From an uncultured Faecalibacterium sp. (lineage in GTDB: Bacteria; Bacillota; Clostridia; Oscillospirales; Ruminococcaceae), in the NCBI GenBank assembly GCA_934503275.1, contig CAKSVD010000011.1, positions 1 to 64,000 of the forward strand: 64,000 bases of DNA, in the 5' to 3' direction. The notes under the pieces are model-generated. The model was not told where the DNA came from, did not search any database, and was given only the letters and a program-made list of their open reading frames with translations. This document shows, piece by piece, positions 35,051-43,670 of this stretch (position 1 is the first letter of the stretch; each line of letters opens with the position of its first letter). The translations under genes were made by a program, and so were the position numbers.

Positions 35051-36283
35051 TCATGCTGTGGCTCCCCGCAGGCTGTCCCACAGCAGCCGCAAGGCGGTGT
35101 CAAACTCCATGCGCGGCGCATCGGCGGCGGCGCATACCGGGTACTCCCCCTGCACCGCTTCGCCGCACAGCAGCTGCGCCTTGCCTACCGTCTGCCCCCG
35201 GGTCACCGGGGCCTCCAATGCCTCGGGCAGTTCCAGCTGCACGGTCAGCTGTCCAGCGCTTTCGGCGGGCAGCAAGGCGGTGGCGGGCAGGGCGGCGTAA
35301 TCCAGCGGCACAGTCTCCTCGGTGCTGCCCTTTACCTTTAATTGCAGCGGACGCTCCTGCGGCAGGGGCACCGGTGCGGCGCGGTAGGCCGCAAAGCCGT
35401 AGTCCAGCAGGGTGGTGGCGGCTTCGAACCGCTCCTTGCTGGAGGGTGCACCCAGCACCACTGCGATCAGATTCAGCCCGTCCCGGGTGGCGCTGGCGGT
35501 AATGCACACCCCTGCCCCGCCGGTGGTGCCGGTCTTGAGCCCGGTGATGCCGTTGTACCGCCGCAAAAGCTTATTGGTGTTCACCAGCTGGGTCTGCCCG
35601 CCCCGCAAAGTGTCCGTCCAGATGCCGGTGTAGTGCAGCACCTCCGGACAGGTGGTCAGGATGGTGCGGCTCATGATGGCCACATCCCGTGCGGTGGAAA
35701 GATGTCCCTCCGTGTCCAGCCCGCAGGCATTGCGGAAGGTGGTGTGCTCCATGCCCAGTTCTGCGGCGCGGGCGTTCATCTGCTGCACAAAGGCAGGCTC
35801 GCTGCCGCCCACAAGTTCCGCCACCGCCACCGCTGCATCGTTGGCAGAGGACACACAGATGGCCTTGAGCATCTCGTCCAGCGTGAACTGCTCCCCGGGC
35901 TCCAGCCAGATCTGACTGCCGCCCATGTGGTAGGCGTGCTCACTGACCGGCACAGCGGTATCCATGGTCAGCCGCCCGGCGTGCACCGCCTCAAAGGTGA
36001 GCAGCAGGGTCATCACCTTGGTAATGGAGGCGATGGGCATGGTCTGGTCGGCATTCATCTCGTAAAGCACTGTGCCGCTGGTCTGGTCAATGAGGATCGC
36101 CGCGCGGCAGGGCAGGGTAAGCTGCGGCGGGGTGACCGTCAGGGTCTGCACAGCCGGTTCCGCCTGCGTTTGCACCGCCGGTTGGATGCGCAGTCCCTTG
36201 CCCTGTGCCGTGCCGAAGGCCAGCGCAAACAGCCAGAAGCAGACCACCCCCGCGCACAGCAGCGCCAGATTTCTCCGTTCCAT
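35051..36283 (-). CDS. D-alanyl-D-alanine carboxypeptidase (DacF/PBP5 type)
   Basis: A 410-residue secreted serine peptidase that trims the terminal D-Ala of peptidoglycan. An N-terminal membrane segment (NLALLCAGVVCFWLFALAFG) is followed by the penicillin-binding domain with SxxK as SITK, SxN as SAN, and KTG as LKTGTTGG. The C-terminal PBP5_C-like beta domain covers about residues 290-380, and a tail follows without an obvious anchor helix. Good GGGAGGG ribosome site. Confidence 0.9.
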   Translation of the reverse strand: MERRNLALLCAGVVCFWLFALAFGTAQGKGLRIQPAVQTQAEPAVQTLTVTPPQLTLPCRAAILIDQTSGTVLYEMNADQTMPIASITKVMTLLLTFEAVHAGRLTMDTAVPVSEHAYHMGGSQIWLEPGEQFTLDEMLKAICVSSANDAAVAVAELVGGSEPAFVQQMNARAAELGMEHTTFRNACGLDTEGHLSTARDVAIMSRTILTTCPEVLHYTGIWTDTLRGGQTQLVNTNKLLRRYNGITGLKTGTTGGAGVCITASATRDGLNLIAVVLGAPSSKERFEAATTLLDYGFAAYRAAPVPLPQERPLQLKVKGSTEETVPLDYAALPATALLPAESAGQLTVQLELPEALEAPVTRGQTVGKAQLLCGEAVQGEYPVCAAADAPRMEFDTALRLLWDSLRGATA

Positions 36284-36414
36284 TTCCGTCCCTCCCCGTG
36301 CGAAGTCTCTTGCTGCTACTGTATGCAGTGGTCTTTTCAGGCATGCCGCTCGTCAATTTTGCCGTACTATTTTTCATATTGTGTTCGTTTTCTGTTAACT
36401 TTGGTACCTGTCCC

Positions 36415-36443
36415 TTGACTTTTCACGGCAAAACTTGTAAAAT
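36415..36443 (+). promoter_or_regulatory. Promoter for the 36511-36846 gene
   Basis: TTGACT and TAAAAT with a 17-base gap. Confidence 0.7.
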
Positions 36444-36510
36444 TGAACTGTTCCCAGAAGGGAGCAAGCCCAGTTTCATACAATCATGCAATCACAAGGA
36501 GGGTCTCATT

Positions 36511-36846
36511 ATGAATCTTTCTCGCCGTAACTTTATAAAGATCGCCGGTCTGTCCGCTGCTGCTGTTGCAGGTGCCGCCCTGTTCACCGGCTGCTCCGGT
36601 CAGCTCATGCTGCCCGTCCGGTTCTCTGCTACCGTGATCGGTAAAGATATCCAGAAGGCTCTGGACACCAAGCAGTTTTCTGTCGTGGCCAGCCTGAAGC
36701 CGGACGCCCAGGAGAACGCCATCAACGCTTTTGTGAGACGTCAGCTTCCCCTGTCTATGTACGAGGTCGATTTCATTGAGCGCAAGACCGATACACTGGA
36801 CGGCAAGGAGACCGATTATCTGTTCGTTACCCTGAAAAACAGCTAA
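36511..36846 (+). CDS. Small Tat-type lipoprotein, unknown function
   Basis: A 111-residue protein with a twin-arginine signal (LSRRNFIKIAGLSAAAVAGA) ending in a lipobox at TGC. The mature part of about 80 residues is a single small domain (DTKQFSVVASLKPDAQENAI...) with no motif I know. It has its own promoter, a GGAGGG ribosome site and a strong terminator. It is similar in export signal to the PstS-like protein at 26980-27984. Confidence 0.65.
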   Translation: MNLSRRNFIKIAGLSAAAVAGAALFTGCSGQLMLPVRFSATVIGKDIQKALDTKQFSVVASLKPDAQENAINAFVRRQLPLSMYEVDFIERKTDTLDGKETDYLFVTLKNS

Positions 36847-36869
36847 CGGCTCGTCATTCCTTCCTGCAG

Positions 36870-36905
36870 CTTTGGGACGCGAGATTTTTCGCGTCCCTTT
36901 TTGTT
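36870..36905 (+). terminator. Terminator after the small Tat lipoprotein gene
   Basis: GGGACGCGA pairs with TCGCGTCCC around GATTTT, then CTTTTTG. Confidence 0.85.
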
Positions 36906-36948
36906 TTGACGCACTGCAAAAGACCGGTGTCTCCGTGCAAAAACAGTC

Positions 36949-36978
36949 TTGCACCCCGGTGGGCTTCTGTTATATAAT
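36949..36978 (+). promoter_or_regulatory. Promoter of mtaB
   Basis: TTGCAC and TATAAT, 18 bases apart, 49 bases upstream of the ATG. Confidence 0.65.
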
Positions 36979-37026
36979 GAAAAGAAATGCAAAACACCCC
37001 CGTTTTTATCGAAAGGATCGTTCCCC

Positions 37027-38322
37027 ATGCGAGTTTGTTTTTATACCCTCGGCTGCAAGGTCAACCTGAACGAGACCGGTGCGCTGGAGCAGCTGTTCCG
37101 TGCCAACGGCTTTACCATTGCGCAGGAAGGCGAGGCAGCGGACGTGTTCATCGTGAACAGCTGCACCGTGACCAACTTCGGCGACCAGAAAAGCCGCAAG
37201 TGGCTGCGCCGCAAAAAGCGCGAGAACCCGGGTGCGGTAACGGTGCTGACCGGCTGCTACCCGCAGGCCTTCCCGGAGGAGGCCACACAGTTCATGGAGG
37301 CCGACCTTGTGTGCGGCAACGGCGACCGCAAGGCCATTCTGGAGAACGTACAAAAGCTGCTGGATGGCCACGAGCGCATCGTAGCCATTGCCCCGCACCA
37401 GCGCGGCGAGCAGTTCGAGGAGCTGCCGGTGGAGCGGTTCGAGACCCACACCCGCGCCTTTATCAAGGTAGAGGACGGCTGCAACCGGCAGTGCGCCTAC
37501 TGCGTCATCCCCCGCGCCCGCGGGCCGGTGCGCAGCCGTGCCGAGGAGAGCATTCTGGCCGAGCTGCACCAGTTGGCCGCTGCGGGCTACCGCGAGGTGG
37601 TGCTCAGCGCCATCTCCCTGCCCAGCTACGGGCTGGACACCGGCACGAACCTTGTGGAGCTGGTGGAAAAATGCGCACAGGTGCCGGGCATTGAGCGCAT
37701 CCGTCTGGGCAGCCTTGACCCCGATATGCTCACCCCGGAATTTATCTCCCGTTTGGCGGCGGTGGACAAGCTTTGCCCCCAGTTCCATCTGAGCCTACAG
37801 AGCGGCTGCACCGCCACCCTGCGCCGGATGCGCCGGGTGTACACTGCGCAGGAATATGCACAGGTAGTGGAGCAGATCCGCGCCGCCTACGGCAGCCGCC
37901 CGGTCAGCTTTACCACCGACTGCATCTGTGGCTTCCCCGGCGAGACGGCAGAGGACTTTGAGGAGAGCTGCGCATTTTTGAAGAAGATCGGCTTTGTCAA
38001 GGTCCATGTATTCCCCTATTCCCGCCGCAGCGGCACCCCGGCCTATGATTTCCCGGATCAGATCCACGAGCGGGAAAAGCAGGAGCGCAGCCGTCGCATG
38101 AACGCCGTAGCCGAGCAGGTGCGCTGTGAGGCACTGGCTGCCTTTGAGGGCACCGAGGACGAGGTGCTGCTGGAAACGCCCCTGTCCGGTACGCTGTTTA
38201 CCGGCTACACCCGGCTATACATCCCGGTGGTGGTCTCTGCCCCCGGCTGCGAGAGCGGGCAGATCGTGCGGGTAAAGCTGGGCCGCTACGATGGCGAGCG
38301 GGTGCGTGCAGCACTTTGCTGA
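37027..38322 (+). CDS. mtaB: tRNA t6A37 methylthiotransferase MtaB
   Basis: A 431-residue radical-SAM enzyme of the MiaB family that adds a methylthio group to t6A at position 37 of tRNA. The N-terminal domain has the three cysteines of the auxiliary cluster (TLGCKVN, NSCTVT, TGCYPQ), and the radical-SAM motif is CNRQCAYCVIPRARG. A TRAM-like end follows. The TLGCKVN start and PSYG motif point to MtaB rather than MiaB or RimO. Confidence 0.9.
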   Translation: MRVCFYTLGCKVNLNETGALEQLFRANGFTIAQEGEAADVFIVNSCTVTNFGDQKSRKWLRRKKRENPGAVTVLTGCYPQAFPEEATQFMEADLVCGNGDRKAILENVQKLLDGHERIVAIAPHQRGEQFEELPVERFETHTRAFIKVEDGCNRQCAYCVIPRARGPVRSRAEESILAELHQLAAAGYREVVLSAISLPSYGLDTGTNLVELVEKCAQVPGIERIRLGSLDPDMLTPEFISRLAAVDKLCPQFHLSLQSGCTATLRRMRRVYTAQEYAQVVEQIRAAYGSRPVSFTTDCICGFPGETAEDFEESCAFLKKIGFVKVHVFPYSRRSGTPAYDFPDQIHEREKQERSRRMNAVAEQVRCEALAAFEGTEDEVLLETPLSGTLFTGYTRLYIPVVVSAPGCESGQIVRVKLGRYDGERVRAALC

Positions 38323-38399
38323 ATTTTTTTCATTTTACTTATACATTCTGTGCATCCGCATGAATACAATAAATTTTTAACAAATTTTGTGTTTTGCCC

Positions 38400-38428
38400 T
38401 TTCCATACGCACGTCTTTATGTTAAAAT
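38400..38428 (+). promoter_or_regulatory. Promoter of the hydrogenase gene
   Basis: TTTCCA and TAAAAT with a 17-base gap; the -10 is good, the -35 weak. It leaves an untranslated leader of about 130 nt. Confidence 0.5.
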
Positions 38429-38448
38429 GAAGATGGATTTATCGGGTC

Positions 38449-38504
38449 CGGCGTGCTGTAAGCAACCAGCACGGTACCATCCGTGCCCGTATAGCGCCGT
38501 TTTT
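38449..38504 (+). promoter_or_regulatory. Structured leader with terminator-like hairpin before the hydrogenase gene
   Basis: CGTGCTG (38452-38458) can pair with CAGCACG (38467-38473); the same bases GCACGG (38469-38474) can pair instead with CCGTGC (38481-38486). An outer CGGCG/CGCCG pair (38449-38453 with 38495-38499) is followed directly by five T. Mutually exclusive stems before a T run suggest attenuation. No known riboswitch class is recognised. Confidence 0.4.
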
Positions 38505-38567
38505 ATGCTCTGCACGCAGGGCAGGCGGCTCCGTTTTTTGGCTGTTTCTGAGCAAGGAGAGATTGGA

Positions 38568-40121
38568 ATGAGTTTCAGAGGAATCAATACCACGGTCATC
38601 CAGATCCGCCGTCAGGTGTTTACCGAGGTCGCCCGCATGGCTTACGCCAACGTCAAGGGCGAGCAGGCCAACCACCTGATGCGCAAGATCCCCTATACCA
38701 TCATCCCCGGTGAGGAGGGCAAGCTGCGCAAGGACATCTTCCTGGAGCGCGCCATCGTTGAGGAGCGCGTGCGTCTGGCTATGGGTCTGCCCACCCGCCG
38801 CATGGACGAGCACAACAGCGTGGTCTCCGGTCTGGAGGACGCTTCCATCGCCGATAAGTACTATGATCCCCCGCTGGTCAACGTGATCAAGTTTGCCTGC
38901 AACCGCTGCCCCGAAAAGCTGGTCAAGGTGTCTGACCTGTGTCAGGGCTGCCTTGCACACCCCTGTATGGAAGTGTGCCCCAAGAAGGCCATCACTTGGG
39001 AGAGCGGCCGCTCCACCATCGATCAGGACAAGTGCATCAAGTGCGGCCGCTGCGTCACCGTCTGCCCCTACAACGCCATCGTCAAGACCGAGCGTCCCTG
39101 CGCCGCTGCCTGCGGCATGGGCGCTATCCACTCTGACGAACTGGGCCGTGCCGAGATCGATTACAGCAAGTGCGTCTCCTGCGGTCAGTGTCTGGTGAAC
39201 TGCCCCTTCGGCGCCATTGCCGACAAGGGCCAGATCTATCAGCTCATTCAGGGCTTCAACCGCGGCGACCGCATCTATGCGCTGGTCGCTCCCGCCTTTA
39301 TCAATCAGTTCCCCTCTCTGGCTTCCACCGGTAAGCTGAAGTCCGCCCTGAAGGCCATCGGCTTCTGCGACGTGGTGGAGGTTGCCATTGGTGCCGACCT
39401 GTGCACCGTGGACGAGGCACACGACTTCCTTGAGGAAGTGCCTGAGAAGCTGGACTTCATGGCTACCTCCTGCTGCCCGGCATGGAGCATGATGGCAAAG
39501 ACTGCCTTCCCCGGCCTTGCCAAGAACATCTCCATGACCATGACCCCCATGGTGTTCACCGCCCGCATGATGAAGCAGGCCGACCCCGATGCCCGTATGT
39601 GCTTCATCGGACCCTGCGCCGCCAAGAAGCTGGAGGCCTCCCGCCGCACCGTCCGCTCCGACGTGGACTTTGTGCTGACCTTTGAGGAACTGGCTGGTAT
39701 CATCGAGGCAAAGGATCTGGATCTGGACAATCTGGAAGTAGATCCCGCTGAGATGGATCTGTGCTACGCTTCTGCTGCCGGCCGTGGCTTTGCACAGTCC
39801 GGCGGCGTGGCCAAGGCCGTTGCCGACAAGATCAAGGAATGGCGTCCCGACATGGAGGTGAAGATCGCCTCCGCGCAGGGTCTGGCCGACTGCAAGAAGC
39901 TGCTGATGCTGGCCAAGGCCGGCAAGTACAACGGCTATCTGCTGGAGGGCATGGGCTGCCCCGGCGGCTGCATCGGCGGTGCCGGTACCATTGCCGACCC
40001 CGTGCGCACCGCTGCTGTGCTGAACAAGTATGTGAAGGACGCCGAGTTCACCGACCCCGAGCAGAGCGCCTTTATGTCCAACATCCATATGCTGAAGGAT
40101 GACCCCGACTTTGAGGTCTGA
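38568..40121 (+). CDS. [FeFe] hydrogenase, group-B-like, monomeric
   Basis: A 517-residue iron-sulfur protein. After an N-terminal region of about 120 residues come three Fe-S cluster sites (CQGCLAHPCMEVCP, CIKCGRCVTVCP, CVSCGQCLVNCP), then the H-cluster domain with its three signatures: TSCCPAWS, GPCAAKKLE and EGMGCPGGCIGG. These sequence forms (GPC rather than MPC, and GCPGGC in the third) are those of group B enzymes, common in fermenting clostridia and probably ferredoxin-linked. It makes or uses H2 in the cytosol. No hydEFG maturation genes are in the window. AAGGAGA precedes the ATG. Confidence 0.9.
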   Translation: MSFRGINTTVIQIRRQVFTEVARMAYANVKGEQANHLMRKIPYTIIPGEEGKLRKDIFLERAIVEERVRLAMGLPTRRMDEHNSVVSGLEDASIADKYYDPPLVNVIKFACNRCPEKLVKVSDLCQGCLAHPCMEVCPKKAITWESGRSTIDQDKCIKCGRCVTVCPYNAIVKTERPCAAACGMGAIHSDELGRAEIDYSKCVSCGQCLVNCPFGAIADKGQIYQLIQGFNRGDRIYALVAPAFINQFPSLASTGKLKSALKAIGFCDVVEVAIGADLCTVDEAHDFLEEVPEKLDFMATSCCPAWSMMAKTAFPGLAKNISMTMTPMVFTARMMKQADPDARMCFIGPCAAKKLEASRRTVRSDVDFVLTFEELAGIIEAKDLDLDNLEVDPAEMDLCYASAAGRGFAQSGGVAKAVADKIKEWRPDMEVKIASAQGLADCKKLLMLAKAGKYNGYLLEGMGCPGGCIGGAGTIADPVRTAAVLNKYVKDAEFTDPEQSAFMSNIHMLKDDPDFEV

Positions 40122-40145
40122 GCCGCTATAACGTAACCACCCAAA

Positions 40146-40178
40146 AGGACGCTGCAATGCTGCAGCGTCCTTTTTATC
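40146..40178 (+). terminator. Terminator of the hydrogenase gene
   Basis: AAGGACGCTGCA pairs with TGCAGCGTCCTT around ATGC, then T residues. Confidence 0.9.
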
Positions 40179-40237
40179 ATACCTTCCACATTTTGTGATG
40201 GATTCGCAACATTTTTGTGAAAGACTGCCAAGGCGCA

Positions 40238-40266
40238 TTGACAAGGCCGTCCGGTCATGTTATGTT
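40238..40266 (+). promoter_or_regulatory. Promoter for the 40347-40820 gene
   Basis: TTGACA and TATGTT with a 17-base gap. Confidence 0.65.
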
Positions 40267-40346
40267 AGTATTGACAAATCAGTACCTTATAGGGCATCAT
40301 ATACTCTGTTTCACCATGCCGCAGCTGCGGCAGAAAGGATAAAACC

Positions 40347-40820
40347 ATGACTACTGCCTTAAAACGTACCGGCGCTGCCCTGCTGACGCTGCTGATGTTC
40401 TGTATGCTCACACTGGGCGCTTCTGCCGCCGCGAATACCCCCGTTGGGGTCAAATTCTGGAAGGAAAAGTCCGATAAGGAATCCATGGCCAACTCCGGTA
40501 TTGATTCCAACCGCGAGGCTATCCTTACCCGCCAGTCCAACGGCACCTATACCCTGACACTGCCCGTCAAGCAGGTGACCAAACTCAATGTGACCGGCTA
40601 CCTGACCGGCCTGACCATCGGCGATGTAACCTACACCGGCACCTTGACCGGCGAGATCGAAAAGGGCAACGGCATCCTGACCATCAAAAACCTGCCCGCC
40701 TCGGTGCTGACCGGCAGCGATGTGAACAAGGCGCTGACCGTGACCTGCAACATCCAGATGGATCTGAGCCTGTTGGGCGAGATCAACACCACCGCCCGGA
40801 TGTGCATCTGGGTAAAATAA
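40347..40820 (+). CDS. Small secreted protein of unknown function
   Basis: A 157-residue protein with a signal peptide (GAALLTLLMFCMLTLGASAA, cut after ASA). The mature domain of about 130 residues is beta-rich with many Thr: VGVKFWKEKSDKESMANSGI near its start, then repeated TLTL/TGTLTGE strands. The opening faintly resembles NEAT haem-binding domains, but the YxxxY ligand motif is not seen, so I would not assign it. It is a single gene with its own promoter and terminator. Confidence 0.6.
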   Translation: MTTALKRTGAALLTLLMFCMLTLGASAAANTPVGVKFWKEKSDKESMANSGIDSNREAILTRQSNGTYTLTLPVKQVTKLNVTGYLTGLTIGDVTYTGTLTGEIEKGNGILTIKNLPASVLTGSDVNKALTVTCNIQMDLSLLGEINTTARMCIWVK

Positions 40821-40833
40821 GACGCACGATAAC

Positions 40834-40866
40834 AAAAGCGCCGTTCCACCCGGGACGGCGCTTTTG
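40834..40866. terminator. Bidirectional terminator
   Basis: AAAAGCGCCGT pairs with ACGGCGCTTTT between convergent genes. Confidence 0.85.
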
Positions 40867-40870
40867 CTGT

Positions 40871-41077
40871 TCAGCAGTCGATATGCTTTTCCACAAAGTC
40901 GGTGGCCATCTTATCCAGCTGCATCACTGCATTTTCCGCGCCCTTCATCACCTTGCGCACATTGCGGCGCATCTGGCGCTTGCTCTGGGTAGCCATCATG
41001 GCACCGGCAGCCCCAAGGGCTGCACCGGCGGCCATGCCCACCACCATGCCTGCGGCGGAATTTTCTCGCTGTTTCAT
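40871..41077 (-). CDS. Small YtxH-like membrane protein
   Basis: A 68-residue protein with one glycine/alanine-rich membrane segment (MVVGMAAGAALGAAGAMMA) followed by a basic helix (KRQMRRNVRKVMKGAEN). This resembles YtxH-type small stress proteins; function unknown. AAGGAG sits before the ATG. Confidence 0.6.
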   Translation of the reverse strand: MKQRENSAAGMVVGMAAGAALGAAGAMMATQSKRQMRRNVRKVMKGAENAVMQLDKMATDFVEKHIDC

Positions 41078-41218
41078 CCCGAATTTCTCCTTTCAGCCTG
41101 TCATGACAGGGCTTGCAGTGCTATTATTTCCGTAAAAGAATCTGGTATACGCTTTTTTTATGCAGCAATTTGTGGTATACTGTTCCATAGTGCTTTTTTA
41201 GCAAGGAGGTTTTCCTAT

Positions 41219-42067
41219 TTGCAAAAACCCGTTGAACCCAAAAAGATCCTTTGCATCCACGATCTGTCCAGCGTGGGCCGGTGCAGCCTTGCGGTGATCC
41301 TGCCTGTACTGTCGGTCATGGGCTTCCAGCCGGTGGCACTGCCAACGGTGGTGCTCTCCACCCACACCGGCGGCCTTGGTGCCCCCGCCCGGATGGACGG
41401 CAGTGCCTACGGTATGGCCGCGCTGGAGCACTACCAGACCCTTGGACTGCAATTTGATTGTATCTATACCGGCTATCTGGGCGGCGAGGCACAGGTAGCG
41501 CTGGCTGAAAAAGCCTTTGCCCTGTGGCCCGCCGCCTACAAGGTTGTGGACCCCGTAATGGGCGATAACGGCAAGGCCTATTCCACCGTTACCCCGGCGC
41601 TGGTCGAGCGCATCCGCGGCCTGTGCCGCGCGGCAGACCTGATTTTGCCCAACTACACCGAGGCGCAGCTGCTTTTGCAGCAGCAGCCGGTCACCGATGA
41701 GTTGGACGATGCCGCCGCGCAGGCGCTGGCAGATGCTTTGCAGCCACTGGCTCCTAACGCGGTGGTCACCGGACTGCCACTGGGCAAGTACATCGGCTGT
41801 GCCGGTACCGGCACCGACCGCTTCGTCATCAAAAAGCTGCATATCAGCCGCAGCTTCCCCGGCACAGGGGATCTGTACGGTGCTGTGCTCATCGGCTCGC
41901 TGCTGCAGGGCAACGCCCTGAGCGCCGCCGCCGATAACGCTGCGGAGTTTGTTTCGCTGGCCATTCAGGGCACGCCCTACACGCAGGACACCCGCTTCGG
42001 CGTATGGTTTGAGCCGCTGCTGCCCCGCCTGTGCCCCCTGCAGGAGGAACCGGAGGGTATTTTATGA
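41219..42067 (+). CDS. pdxK: Pyridoxamine/pyridoxal kinase
   Basis: A 282-residue ribokinase-fold enzyme that phosphorylates pyridoxal-type vitamin B6. The start is taken as TTG because GGAGG lies nine bases upstream and no ATG is available in frame near it. Motifs: CIHDLSSVGRCSLAVILPVL, the VVDPVMGDNGKAY block, and the anion-hole SFPGTGDLYGAVLIG with the catalytic aspartate in GTGD. An extended -10 (TGGTATACT) ends at 41181. The stop overlaps the start of trmL. Confidence 0.85.
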   Translation: MQKPVEPKKILCIHDLSSVGRCSLAVILPVLSVMGFQPVALPTVVLSTHTGGLGAPARMDGSAYGMAALEHYQTLGLQFDCIYTGYLGGEAQVALAEKAFALWPAAYKVVDPVMGDNGKAYSTVTPALVERIRGLCRAADLILPNYTEAQLLLQQQPVTDELDDAAAQALADALQPLAPNAVVTGLPLGKYIGCAGTGTDRFVIKKLHISRSFPGTGDLYGAVLIGSLLQGNALSAAADNAAEFVSLAIQGTPYTQDTRFGVWFEPLLPRLCPLQEEPEGIL

Positions 42068-42570
42068 TGGACAAGCCGACTTTGAATATCGTGCTGGTAG
42101 AGCCCCGCATCCCCCAGAACACCGGCAACGTGGCGCGCACCTGCGCCTGCACCGCCTGCCGTCTGCATCTGGTAGGCCCCATGGGCTTTGCCATCGACGA
42201 TAAAAAACTCAAGCACGCCGGGCTGGACTACTGGCACTATCTGGACATTACCTACTACGACGGCCTTGCGGACTTTTTTGCCCGCAACAACGGCCCCTAC
42301 TACTACTTTACCACCAAGGCACCCCAGCGCTACACCGATGTACAGTACCCGGACGGGGCTTATCTGGTGTTCGGACGCGAGGACGCCGGTCTGCCGGAGG
42401 CGCTGCTTGCAGAAAATCAGGAGCACTGCATCCGGATGCCCATGCGGGACACCTGCCGCAGCCTGAATCTTTCCAACAGCGTGGCGGTGGGCGTGTACGA
42501 GGTGCTGCGGCAGTGGGATTTCCCGGAGCTGCTGGACCACGGCCACCTACGAGATTATGAATGGAAATGA
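42064..42570 (+). CDS. trmL: tRNA (cytidine/uridine-2'-O-)-methyltransferase TrmL
   Basis: A 168-residue SPOUT-class methyltransferase that methylates the wobble ribose of tRNA-Leu. Signature regions: VEPRIPQNTGNVARTCACTA at the N-terminus, YLVFGREDAGLPE and the knot motif RSLNLSNSVAVGVYE at the C-terminus. Start ATG overlaps the pdxK stop, with GGAGGG upstream. Normal length. Confidence 0.92.
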   Translation: MMDKPTLNIVLVEPRIPQNTGNVARTCACTACRLHLVGPMGFAIDDKKLKHAGLDYWHYLDITYYDGLADFFARNNGPYYYFTTKAPQRYTDVQYPDGAYLVFGREDAGLPEALLAENQEHCIRMPMRDTCRSLNLSNSVAVGVYEVLRQWDFPELLDHGHLRDYEWK

Positions 42571-42578
42571 GGGAAATT

Positions 42579-43451
42579 ATGAGCAAGATCGCGATCCTGA
42601 CCGATTCCTCCTGCGATATCCCGCAGGAGATGGCCGAAAAGTACGGCATTGATATCATGAGTTTCCACATCCTGCTGGATGATGTGGACTACGTTGAGCG
42701 TGTGGACTGCACCAACACCGAGTTCTATGATAAAATGCGTGCGGCAAAGGGTGTGCCCTCTACCGCCGCCATCACGCCCATCCAGTTCTGTGAAAAATAC
42801 TGCCAGTATGTGGACGAGGGCTACACGGATGTCATCCATGTGCCCATCAACAAATCCGGCTCCTCCACCTACAACAACGCCCTGATGGCACAGGGGATGC
42901 TGCGGGAGGAGCGCCCGGAGCACCATTTGAACATCCATTTGCTGGACCCCCACACCTACTCTATGGTGTTCGGCTGGTATCTGTGCGAGATGGCGCGCAA
43001 GCTGCAGAACGGCGCAGAGATCCGCCATGTCATCCACGAGTTTGAACGGCAGATGAACTGCATGGAGGTCGTGCTGGGGCCTTACAGCCTGAGGCAGATG
43101 AAAAAAAGCGGCCGCATCTCTGCCGCAGCAGCCGTCATGGGCGAACTGATGGGTATCCGTCCCATCATTACCCTGATCGACGGCAAGACCAAGGTAGAGG
43201 CCAAGGTGCGCGGCGATGAAAAAGTCGTGCCCGCCATGGTGGATCTGTGCCAGAAGCGCGCCGGGGATGTGGAGGATTTTGAGTATATGATCGGCCACAC
43301 CAATATCCCGCAGGCCGCAGATCTGGAAAAGGCCTGCCGCAAGGCCTTTGGCAAGCCGCCGCTGGCCGTGTTTGAACTGGGCGGTGTGGTCTCTGCCAAC
43401 ACCGGCCCCGACACCGTGGCGCTGGTGTATACCGGCCACCCCAGAGGGTAA
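42579..43451 (+). CDS. DegV-family fatty-acid-binding protein
   Basis: A 290-residue protein starting MSKIAILTDSSCDIPQEMAE, the DegV signature. DegV proteins bind a fatty acid and some (FakB) present it to the FakA kinase. The PSTAAITPIQFCE and IPINKSGSS-like (VPINKSGSSTYN) motifs are present. It follows trmL by eight bases. No fakA is seen nearby. Confidence 0.9.
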   Translation: MSKIAILTDSSCDIPQEMAEKYGIDIMSFHILLDDVDYVERVDCTNTEFYDKMRAAKGVPSTAAITPIQFCEKYCQYVDEGYTDVIHVPINKSGSSTYNNALMAQGMLREERPEHHLNIHLLDPHTYSMVFGWYLCEMARKLQNGAEIRHVIHEFERQMNCMEVVLGPYSLRQMKKSGRISAAAAVMGELMGIRPIITLIDGKTKVEAKVRGDEKVVPAMVDLCQKRAGDVEDFEYMIGHTNIPQAADLEKACRKAFGKPPLAVFELGGVVSANTGPDTVALVYTGHPRG

Positions 43452-43514
43452 CACACGATTTTAATAGCCTCCGCTTCGCTCTGGCTATTTCAGCGGTAAT
43501 TTTATTTTTACTTT

Positions 43515-43556
43515 GAGGTTTCGAAAAGCCTGCGGGCTTTTCGAAACCTCTTTTTT
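43515..43556 (+). terminator. Terminator of the pdxK-trmL-degV operon
   Basis: A 16-bp perfect stem (GAGGTTTCGAAAAGCC with GGCTTTTCGAAACCTC) followed by six T. The rest of the 43452-43780 gap holds a promoter and a riboswitch. Confidence 0.92.
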
Positions 43557-43610
43557 ACCGGAAGGATGCAAGCCAAACCCTACATCTGTTCCCAATTCTG
43601 CAATAATTCA

Positions 43611-43639
43611 TTGCAATCCGCCCAAAATTATGATATACT
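43611..43639 (+). promoter_or_regulatory. Promoter of the queT riboswitch transcript
   Basis: TTGCAA and TATACT with a 17-base gap, about 30 bases upstream of the riboswitch. Confidence 0.75.
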
Positions 43640-43670
43640 CCCTTGTGCTGTGTTTTTTCACGGCTCCTTT

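Noticed and set aside
38439..40244. A 601-codon minus-strand frame opposite the hydrogenase gene
   Set aside because: Same reason: a shadow of a gene with clear Fe-S motifs on the plus strand.
40347..40820. NEAT haem-binding domain
   Set aside because: Only the opening segment is similar; the tyrosine ligand motif is not seen.
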